This document shows, in pieces, positions 44,400 to 50,412 of a DNA stretch of 50,412 bases. The stretch lies in NCBI RefSeq assembly GCF_001434275.1, contig NZ_AZEZ01000061.1:1-50412 (forward strand). The letters run 5' to 3'. How positions within the stretch are numbered: the stretch's first letter is position 1; each line of letters begins with the position of its first letter. A program made the position numbers and the translations under genes. The notes below the pieces were generated by a model. That model saw only the letters and a list, made by a program, of their open reading frames with translations. It was not told where the DNA came from and did no database searches. The DNA is from Companilactobacillus mindensis DSM 14500 (GTDB lineage: Bacteria; Bacillota; Bacilli; Lactobacillales; Lactobacillaceae).

Positions 44400-45848
44400 T
44401 TGGAAACTCTCGAACCGAACCAAAAACATTATATGAGCTGGCCGGTCATTGCTTTGATCGACTTCGTTACAATTATCAGTTTTGAAAATATCTTCTATCC
44501 ATTCCAAAACCAAGGACTATCCGTTGTTATTTCATGGATCTTCCTACTTTTTGCATATGTTATTCCTTATGCATTGATTTCTAGTCAAATGAGTTTGACC
44601 TTTGATAACCAAGCCGGGGGGCTGGCTTCATGGGTCCGTCACAGTAGTAATGATACTTTAGGCTACTGGACTTCTTGGATGTATTGGGTCCAAAGTGTGC
44701 CTTACATCGTCGACGTTTCAAACTCCGTTATCGTCTCCTTCAGTTGGATGTTCTTAGGTAACAACACTTTAGATAAAAGAATGTCGACCTTCTGGTTCGG
44801 TATTTTAACTTTCATCATTATTTTATTATTTATTCTGCTAGAAAATGTTATCAAGAATTCTCTAGAAATCCTTTCACTTATCGGTGGAGGGGCAATGTTC
44901 ATCATGTCAGCGCTCTTCGTTTTGCTTGCAGGATACGCTGTACTTCATGGTCACCATATCGCTACTCAACCTTTCAACTGGGGTGCTTTCAAACCCTCGT
45001 TTAGTCTGAAATACTTCTCAACAACGGGGCTTTTGATCTTCGCCATGTCCGGTGCTGAATTGGCTGCTCCATACGTAGTCCAAATGCGCGACCCTAAGCA
45101 CGAATTTCCTAAAGCTATGTGGCTACTTGCTATCATGACTGGTTTCTTAACTATCTTTGGTACATTAGCTTTGGCAATGTTCTTCAATGCCAATCATATT
45201 CCACACGATTTCAAGATGAACGGACCTTACTATGCTTTCCAACTATTAGGTAACAGCTTGGGTGTTGGTAAATTATTGATGTACATCTTCGCTGTCGTTC
45301 AAGCAATCTTTATGATGGCTCAATTAGCTGTCCTACTTGATGCTTCAAGTCGGGTCTTTGCCGGTGATGTTGCTGATAAATTCATGCCTAAATGGCTCAC
45401 TAAGACTAACAAAAATGGCCGTCCGATCCACAGTTACACAATGACTACTGGTTTGAGTTTGTTCCTATTATTGCTAACTGGTACTTTGCCAAATATCAAT
45501 ACGATTTATAACTGGTTGTTAAACATCAACGGTATCATCTCACCATATAAGACTTGTTGGGTCTTCTTCGCTTTCGTTGCTATGCGTTGGAATCAAGACA
45601 AGTTCCACTCAGATTATACTTTCATCAAAAACCGGACTGGTGCCTTACTTGTCGGTGGCTGGTGTCTAGCATTTACTTTCATCTGTGCTACTTTGGGATT
45701 CATCCCTCAAGAAGCTAAATTCGGTACAGGTGCCTTCAATCACCAATTATTATTGAACTTCATTACTGTTATCGTCTTGTTTGGACTTGGTTTTGTAATG
45801 CCATGGCTACGCAAACGTGAACAAAGACGTGAAGGTTTGATCGATTAA
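44400..45848 (+). CDS. APC superfamily amino-acid permease (antiporter-like)
   Basis: A 482-residue transporter with about twelve membrane helices. The N-terminal SWPVIALIDFVTIISFENIF and the mid-protein motif FAMSGAELAAPYVVQMRDPKHEFPKAM are of the GadC/YjeM-like APC branch, which exchanges amino acids for their decarboxylation products. Start is TTG, 9 nt after AAGGGG; no ATG fits. Divergent from the decarboxylase operon with 250 bp between. Amino-acid/amine exchange with the neighbouring decarboxylase is likely by context, but the substrate is not shown by the sequence. Confidence 0.85.
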   Translation: METLEPNQKHYMSWPVIALIDFVTIISFENIFYPFQNQGLSVVISWIFLLFAYVIPYALISSQMSLTFDNQAGGLASWVRHSSNDTLGYWTSWMYWVQSVPYIVDVSNSVIVSFSWMFLGNNTLDKRMSTFWFGILTFIIILLFILLENVIKNSLEILSLIGGGAMFIMSALFVLLAGYAVLHGHHIATQPFNWGAFKPSFSLKYFSTTGLLIFAMSGAELAAPYVVQMRDPKHEFPKAMWLLAIMTGFLTIFGTLALAMFFNANHIPHDFKMNGPYYAFQLLGNSLGVGKLLMYIFAVVQAIFMMAQLAVLLDASSRVFAGDVADKFMPKWLTKTNKNGRPIHSYTMTTGLSLFLLLLTGTLPNINTIYNWLLNINGIISPYKTCWVFFAFVAMRWNQDKFHSDYTFIKNRTGALLVGGWCLAFTFICATLGFIPQEAKFGTGAFNHQLLLNFITVIVLFGLGFVMPWLRKREQRREGLID

Positions 45849-45857
45849 TTATTGTAG

Positions 45858-46257
45858 AAAAAGCCCCAATATTCATAATGCGGTTCTTTTTCAAGTTTGG
45901 TCGTTCACTGCCGTCTTCCATGAAATTCTGGTGGACGCTGGAACGCAGTGAGAGCAACTTAGAGCCAATTACAATTCAAATTGTCTCTAAGCTTGTCTGT
46001 CTCTAACCTGGCAAAGGACGCCAGCCAAGAGACTACCACGGCTGAGCATCCACCAGAATTCCATTCCAGACTAAACGGTTTTTTATTTGTTTTACATTAG
46101 TAGTGTTAAAATTTTAAATTTAATGATTCGATATTTTATTTACGATAATACTAAAGATAGGTCATCCAGCAGATTTTGGATGGCCTATTAGTATATCTAA
46201 ATAATTGTATGTAACCAAACTTAAAAAAGAACCATAATGCGAATATTGAGGCTTTTT
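45858..46257 (+). terminator. Permease terminator split by a MITE
   Basis: The left half AAAAAGCCCCAATATTC (45858-45874) and the right half GAATATTGAGGCTTTTTT (46241 onward) form a terminator stem, but they are separated by the 350-bp element. Joined without it they give a hairpin with loop ATAATGC, like the intact terminator at 40691-40732. Confidence 0.75.
45882..46233 (-). mobile_element. Complete MITE (copy E) with terminal inverted repeats and target duplication
   Basis: Left end GGTTCTTTTTCAAGTTTGGT (45882-45901) and right end ACCAAACTTAAAAAAGAACC (46214-46233) are inverted repeats matching at 19 of 20 bases. CATAATGCG flanks it on both sides (45874-45882 and 46233-46241), a 7-9-bp target duplication depending on where the ends are placed. 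Inside are the inverted core (45903-46073) and an outer arm with a CCATCC/GGATGG palindrome (46155-46233). No transposase is encoded. The ends recall ISL3-family repeats. It sits in the loop of the permease terminator. Confidence 0.85.
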
Positions 46258-46401
46258 TACTACTACTCAGAAGTTGACCGATTTACTCTGATCTCTAGTC
46301 TTTGATTTCATTATATTTATAATATTTGTAAGCATTTTTGTTACAATAACCATAATATTAACAAACGAATTTTTTTATTGATTCTTTTGGGGGAAATTAT
46401 A

Positions 46402-48912
46402 ATGAATCGATATAATATCTTGAAAAAATTTTTACCGGTCTTCTTCTTACTTTTGCTAACTTTTCTTATTGGATCGGTCAAATCCGTCCAAGCTGCTACT
46501 ATCGGTCCAAATGACTTTGGCGATGGTATTAGTAACTGGTCATCTTACGGTTCCAATCCATCAGCTCAAGTTACAACTATGCCGATGGCTCCTTACAGTA
46601 CTTTAGGGGTGGGCTATTCCTTTGGTTTAGCTGCCAATAACAAGGGTGTCGTCCCCAACAATGGTCAATCGGCTTCCGATACAGACTTTCTCAAGCCCAC
46701 TGTGGTTTCTGGTGGGAATAACTCTCACTTCTCAAAGATGAATGAATTCATCAACGACAATGGCAGTTATATCAATGCCCTCTTTCAAGGTAGCATTACT
46801 TCCAATCCTACCGAGGGAGTTTCTTTTACCTCACCCGATTTTATGATTGCTCCAGCCAACAGTACCTCTACTGCCGTTACATCCGCTAACTTTTCCCTTC
46901 TGGGGACTACATTTAGTGGTAATTATAATTACGGTTTAACTAATAAGAAATATTACGTTGCCAAAATGGGTACCGACCCTCAAGGTAACGCTCGCTATGC
47001 TTACAAAATCGTTGGTGACTTCAAACGTACCAATACTTCCAATTACGATAATGGTACTTTCGATTTGCAAGCTGAGATTCTTTTAAGACCATCCCCTACG
47101 AACGCCGCTATCGTTCAAAGAGAATTGTATTTACACAACGCCACATCCGCTAGTCAAAACTTTGTCATCCTCTTCGGCGAAGATACCAACATGGTCAATG
47201 GTAGTAGTTTGCCTGATAACGTTGACGTTAGAGATCTCGGTAACAAGCGTGGTCTCTATATCGAAAGTGGGTATTACAACGGCCACAATTACCGACTCTA
47301 CGTTACGAATGAAACCCCTGATGGCTTTACCTCCTACTCCGGTCAGTTGAGAGGTGGCAACAATAATGATAATTGGGCCAGTGGTTTTACTGATGGAAAA
47401 GTTACCGGTACTGGAGCTGAAACTAGCAATAATGACTTTGGTGCTCTTTTGACGCCAAAACTTGGAAATACTATTTATACACTCAAGTGGAATCCCACTA
47501 ACTTAGCTCCTGGAGCAACCTCGCATTACAGCTCAACTTTTGGTGTCGTTGCTAGTCCAATGTCTATTCCCACGCCTACTAAAACTTACGTCAACGAATC
47601 GCGTTCTGACGGAACTAATCAAGTTAATGATAAATTGAAATTCACCTTAAAAATGATCAACAACGGTTATGGTGCTCAATGGAATTACACTAAATTAGTC
47701 GACCAGATTCCTGAAGGCCTTCAAATCGATCCTAATTCCATTACCCAATCAAACAACGGTGTCGCTGCTCCTAATCCTTTGCCTAGCGATTACGATGCCT
47801 CTACTAGAACGCTAACGATTTATCCCAACACCTCACTGACCGATCAGCAGTACACTACGATCACCTTTGAGGCCAATATTACTAAAGATGCTATTGATCA
47901 CTTGGATGCTAACGGCAATTTAACTAATTCGGCTACCTTCACTGGTATCGATCAAAAAGTTGCCAATTCAACCAGTCACGATTACCCAGCTTCAGTTGAT
48001 ATTCCGGTACAAAAACCAAGTTTCTATTATACTTTCTCCAAACAAGTTAGAAATCTTGGTAAAGACGGAACTGACACCTCCGCGACTTATGAAGACAGTA
48101 CTGATGCCAAAGTTGGCGATGTTGTTCAATACTTTATCGAATATAAAGTCAGCAGTGGCAGTAAAGATTCATTAGCTAGCGGATCCAAATTATCTGACGA
48201 TTTTCCAACTGGAATTGTTCCCGAAGGAGGCTTCATGATCAAGGGTCCTAAAGATGACCAAGCCTACCATTATGGAAGTATGAATACCGGAATCAATCAA
48301 GTCGATCCAGGTGAGACTGTCACGGTTGAATTCAAGGCTAATGTCACCTCTGCAGCCGTCGGGGCAGTCACCAATGTAGCCAAAGTTACCGGCGGCACTT
48401 CCACTTCTGGCTTCAATCCGGGTGATATGGTCACTAACGGTGCCACTGTCAATGTGCAAAAGTCTAACGCCTTTACTAGTGTTCCTAAATTGATCGATTT
48501 TGGTTCCACTAACATGTATGGGAAAGCTAAAACGCTTGAGAACGTTAATACTGAAGGTGAATTGATCGTAACGCATCCCGATTCCAATCCTTTCAATGTC
48601 AGCGTTTCTTACGACAATGACAATACTGACGACCAAATGAAAAATCAAACTACCGGCAGTACGATTCCAACCGATGGTTCTGGATTGCTTTTCATCAAGC
48701 AGAGAACCAATTCTGCATCTGATTCTGGAACTTGGAAACCAATTTTGGCATCCGGTGTTCCTATTCAAACCGATAATTTTGCCGGCAACCAACAGGCTCT
48801 CAACCTCTCCGATTACGTCGGTGTAGGCGATTGGCAAATCAAACTTAGTCCCAACACTGAGGTTGGTAATTATAAAGGTACTTTGTCCTGGAACTTAGTT
48901 GAATCAGTGTGA
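46402..48912 (+). CDS. Large WxL-domain surface protein
   Basis: An 836-residue secreted protein. Signal peptide (KKFLPVFFLLLLTFLIGS, cleavage near VQA-AT) is followed by an N-terminal lectin-like beta domain (about 35-390). Two DUF11-like repeats with TYVNESRSDGTNQVNDKLKF (about 395-540) and KQVRNLGKDGTDTS (about 545-695) come next. The C-terminal WxL domain (about 700-836) runs from KLIDFGSTNMYGK to GDWQIKLSPN and ends GNYKGTLSWNLVESV. WxL domains anchor proteins to peptidoglycan non-covalently. The ATG has GGGGGA upstream; the longer frame from 46378 lacks one. It stands alone, with no DUF916 or other WxL genes beside it. Confidence 0.85.
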   Translation: MNRYNILKKFLPVFFLLLLTFLIGSVKSVQAATIGPNDFGDGISNWSSYGSNPSAQVTTMPMAPYSTLGVGYSFGLAANNKGVVPNNGQSASDTDFLKPTVVSGGNNSHFSKMNEFINDNGSYINALFQGSITSNPTEGVSFTSPDFMIAPANSTSTAVTSANFSLLGTTFSGNYNYGLTNKKYYVAKMGTDPQGNARYAYKIVGDFKRTNTSNYDNGTFDLQAEILLRPSPTNAAIVQRELYLHNATSASQNFVILFGEDTNMVNGSSLPDNVDVRDLGNKRGLYIESGYYNGHNYRLYVTNETPDGFTSYSGQLRGGNNNDNWASGFTDGKVTGTGAETSNNDFGALLTPKLGNTIYTLKWNPTNLAPGATSHYSSTFGVVASPMSIPTPTKTYVNESRSDGTNQVNDKLKFTLKMINNGYGAQWNYTKLVDQIPEGLQIDPNSITQSNNGVAAPNPLPSDYDASTRTLTIYPNTSLTDQQYTTITFEANITKDAIDHLDANGNLTNSATFTGIDQKVANSTSHDYPASVDIPVQKPSFYYTFSKQVRNLGKDGTDTSATYEDSTDAKVGDVVQYFIEYKVSSGSKDSLASGSKLSDDFPTGIVPEGGFMIKGPKDDQAYHYGSMNTGINQVDPGETVTVEFKANVTSAAVGAVTNVAKVTGGTSTSGFNPGDMVTNGATVNVQKSNAFTSVPKLIDFGSTNMYGKAKTLENVNTEGELIVTHPDSNPFNVSVSYDNDNTDDQMKNQTTGSTIPTDGSGLLFIKQRTNSASDSGTWKPILASGVPIQTDNFAGNQQALNLSDYVGVGDWQIKLSPNTEVGNYKGTLSWNLVESV

Positions 48913-48934
48913 GTTTTTAAATATTTATCTACAA

Positions 48935-48973
48935 AAATAGCTCTTAACCAATTTTTTTGGTTAAGAGCTATTT
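48935..48973. terminator. Bidirectional rho-independent terminator
   Basis: A perfect 17-bp stem (AAATAGCTCTTAACCAA at 48935-48951 with 48957-48973) closes loop TTTTT. Between the WxL gene and the CPBP gene. Confidence 0.9.
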
Positions 48974-48975
48974 AC

Positions 48976-49713
48976 TTACAATCGATTTTTACCAACTAAA
49001 ACGGTTCTGTTAATAACAAAGGTAACTACAATCAGAGTGATAATAAGTATCCATCCTAGCAGATCAGTCGACACTTGTGTACTAAATCCCGTGTTGCTAA
49101 ACATCGAGCTGAATAAATCCGAAATACTGTACGCTACGATTGGGAAAATAACATTATGTGTTTTCAAATAACTAATAGCAAAGACACTTCCGAGACAAAA
49201 CGCATATATAACTTGAATTACAGTCTGAGTCACACTCTGATTTATGCTAATAATATTATAAAAATGAGCTAAAGCAAAAATCGTTGTCGTTAAATAAATT
49301 TTCCAGTAATCTAATTTAATCGAAGGTTTGAAAAACGAATCTAATAAGTGAAACGGAACAATCCTATACATAGTTTCTTCAAACAAACCAGTTGTTATTG
49401 CATCATATAGATAACTATTATGATAGCTAAATGAAGTAAAATCGTGATTCAAGATCAGCGTCAGTGACATAATCAGTAAAATTGAGATCATGCCAAATTT
49501 TGCTTGTCCTTTGCCTAAAATATTCTTGGATCCACTCACATATAAGTAAACCATCAAAGATAATGCCACGATTATTAATCTGAAATTATTAGCATCAGAT
49601 AAACCTAAATGAAATATTTCTTCACCAATAAAACCACTAATTATTGACAATATGATATAAATAAAAATTATCGTCAGAATAGACTTTAATAAATTAAAAA
49701 TTTGTTTTTTCAT
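48976..49713 (-). CDS. CPBP family intramembrane metalloprotease
   Basis: A 245-residue membrane protein with about seven helices of the CPBP (CAAX protease and bacteriocin-processing, Abi) family. Catalytic motifs are GLFEETMYRIVPF (EExxxR) and FALAHFYN (the His motif), with a late polar segment SISDLFSSMF in place of the usual HxxxN/D. These proteins often give self-immunity to a bacteriocin. ATG 49713 is chosen because GAGGGAG stands just before it. Upstream lie a terminator, a truncated gene and direct repeats of the bacteriocin-regulon type, so a role in immunity is possible. Confidence 0.82.
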   Translation of the reverse strand: MKKQIFNLLKSILTIIFIYIILSIISGFIGEEIFHLGLSDANNFRLIIVALSLMVYLYVSGSKNILGKGQAKFGMISILLIMSLTLILNHDFTSFSYHNSYLYDAITTGLFEETMYRIVPFHLLDSFFKPSIKLDYWKIYLTTTIFALAHFYNIISINQSVTQTVIQVIYAFCLGSVFAISYLKTHNVIFPIVAYSISDLFSSMFSNTGFSTQVSTDLLGWILIITLIVVTFVINRTVLVGKNRL

Positions 49714-49730
49714 ATTTATCTCCCTCAAAT

Positions 49731-49769
49731 AAAAGAGACTTGCATAAGATTAGCAAGTCTCTTTTTTAT
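49731..49769 (-). terminator. Rho-independent terminator of the truncated gene
   Basis: AAAAGAGACTTGC (49731-49743) pairs with GCAAGTCTCTTTT (49753-49765). On the minus strand it follows the stop of the fragment at 49771, showing that a gene was once transcribed there. Confidence 0.8.
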
Positions 49770-49770
49770 A

Positions 49771-49920
49771 TTACCAGAAATGCCACCATGGCTTTTGAGG
49801 CTTCGTAACTACTGTAACACGAGCTCCACCACCATTACTTGAGGCATATAAATATTTTTTCTGATTTTCATCACTATAATGCCACTCTATATAAAAAATA
49901 CCTTCTTCAATATTTTCCCA
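49771..49920 (-). pseudogene. 5'-truncated small gene, possibly bacteriocin-like
   Basis: A 49-codon open frame, with the C-terminal residues KPQKPWWHFW, is preceded in frame by TAATAA and has no start codon or ribosome binding site. A Gly-rich SSNGGGARVTVVTK segment precedes the aromatic tail. An aromatic end of this kind recalls lactococcin 972-like peptides, but I cannot confirm that. A terminator follows directly, and regulated-promoter-like repeats lie upstream. Best read as the remnant of a small secreted peptide gene. Confidence 0.4.
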
Positions 49921-49948
49921 TTATTAAAGACGAATTTAGATTGTTTTT

Positions 49949-50004
49949 ATTAACGTTTGACTTTTTGTATTAACGTTAGTTATTTAATATCTCTTTAACG
50001 TTAA
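49949..50004 (-). promoter_or_regulatory. Direct repeats resembling bacteriocin response-regulator sites
   Basis: On the minus strand AACGTTAAT occurs at 49949-49957 and 49969-49977 (20-bp period), with a third AACGTTAAA at 49994-50002. The plantaricin regulon uses TACGTTAAT direct repeats with a similar spacing. A TTTAATAAT-like -10 follows near the truncated gene. The repeat is partly palindromic (TTAACGTTAA), so direction is not certain. Confidence 0.45.
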
Positions 50005-50123
50005 TATCCAAAAACCGACGATTATATTATTTTGAATACTATGCTTCTAATTAAGATATAGTAGGTCTTGTAAAGGTGACAAATCAAAAATATGTTATCT
50101 AATAGTGAAGGAAGTGACGTCTG

Positions 50124-50321
50124 ATGATTTATTCATATTTGAAATTAGGTCCCAGAGATGGAGTCATGTTGGTTTCAGTTATTATTATGTTAGTTTTAAC
50201 ATTAGTTTTTAAATGGTCAGTATGGGAATTTTTGTTTTCTGTTGTTGCAGTCATAATTGCATTCTTAGCAGGAAACATGAAACCAGATAAGAAAAACGTA
50301 CTTGCTTTCTTAAAAAGATAG
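50124..50321 (+). CDS. Small membrane protein, 65 aa
   Basis: Two hydrophobic helices (GVMLVSVIIMLVLTLVFKW and FLFSVVAVIIAFLAGN) are separated by SVWE, with basic ends (LKLGPRD; KPDKKNVLAFLKR). AAGGAAGTGA lies upstream of the ATG. No family is recognised. Its place next to the direct repeats and the CPBP gene would suit an immunity-type peptide, but that is only context. Confidence 0.55.
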   Translation: MIYSYLKLGPRDGVMLVSVIIMLVLTLVFKWSVWEFLFSVVAVIIAFLAGNMKPDKKNVLAFLKR

Positions 50322-50365
50322 TTATATGCGCAAAAACAATAACCAAAAAAGGATACCAAATTAAA

Positions 50366-50412
50366 GTGCAACACAAAAGTTAGACAAAATTAAATATTGT
50401 TAAGCTGCTAAG
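50366..50412 (+). mobile_element. Possible left end of an insertion sequence, cut by the window edge
   Basis: GTGCAACACAAAAGTTAGAC followed by AT-rich sequence and GTTAAGCTGCTAAG has the look of the end of an IS3-like element (terminal repeat, then the start of the transposase leader). The rest lies outside the window, so this is tentative. Confidence 0.25.

Noticed and set aside
45769-45957. 62-codon minus-strand ORF spanning the permease end and the MITE
   Set aside because: Composed of antisense permease codons and repeat sequence; no start signal.
49800-49870. Minus-strand 20-codon ORF starting MKIRKNIY inside the truncated gene
   Set aside because: No ribosome binding site and it overlaps the better supported frame ending PWWHFW.

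Overview
The window is low-GC Gram-positive DNA from a lactic acid bacterium, probably a Companilactobacillus (former Lactobacillus alimentarius/farciminis group). The signs are AT-rich sequence with GGAGG-type ribosome binding sites and frequent TTG starts, two L-2-hydroxyisocaproate dehydrogenases, a Lactobacillus-type ornithine decarboxylase, WxL surface proteins, a GlcNAc PTS, and a Ddl ligase carrying the Phe found in intrinsically vancomycin-resistant lactobacilli. The genus is an inference; no rRNA, tRNA or CRISPR is present.

Layout. 0-5.4 kb: a prs paralogue with a DUF1694 gene, a small stress-type protein, a class I glutamine amidotransferase, a possible uracil-DNA-glycosylase-like protein, and a MerR regulator divergent from a cytosolic beta-helix protein. 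5.4-12.6 kb: repeat copies, a quinone-oxidoreductase-like dehydrogenase, a GT2 glycosyltransferase, a tyrosine phosphatase, a candidate ncRNA, a zinc-ribbon membrane protein and a divergent WxL-type secreted protein. 12.6-24.8 kb: a decayed small gene, glycerophosphodiester phosphodiesterase, nagA, tandem hicD paralogues separated by a repeat, a WYL regulator, the GlcNAc PTS gene nagE, ddl, a secreted DUF1002 protein and an MmcQ/YjbR protein. 24.8-35.8 kb: P-type ATPase, RNase HI, alpha/beta hydrolase, YhgE/Pip, GNAT-like protein, YugP metallopeptidase, cardiolipin synthase and pyroglutamyl peptidase. 35.8-50.4 kb: two small membrane proteins, a DNA glycosylase, TetR plus ABC exporter, ornithine-decarboxylase-like enzyme plus PLP lyase opposite an APC permease, a large WxL protein, a CPBP protease beside a truncated gene with bacteriocin-type direct repeats, and a small membrane protein.

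Genes that work together. nagA and nagE share a near-identical GntR/NagR-type operator overlapping their promoters, so GlcNAc uptake and GlcNAc-6-P deacetylation are probably co-regulated, with nagE also under a cre box. The decarboxylase/lyase operon and the divergent permease look like an amino-acid decarboxylation and exchange module. TetR and the two-gene ABC exporter form a classic efflux pair with palindromes between them.

The most unusual feature is a dispersed, highly structured intergenic repeat (about 170-bp core; five full-length core copies, one internally deleted, plus end fragments). One copy (about 350 bp, 45882-46233) has 20-bp terminal inverted repeats and a 7-9-bp target duplication that splits the loop of a transcription terminator hairpin, so the family is a MITE. 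Its core folds into nested stems with compensatory changes between copies.
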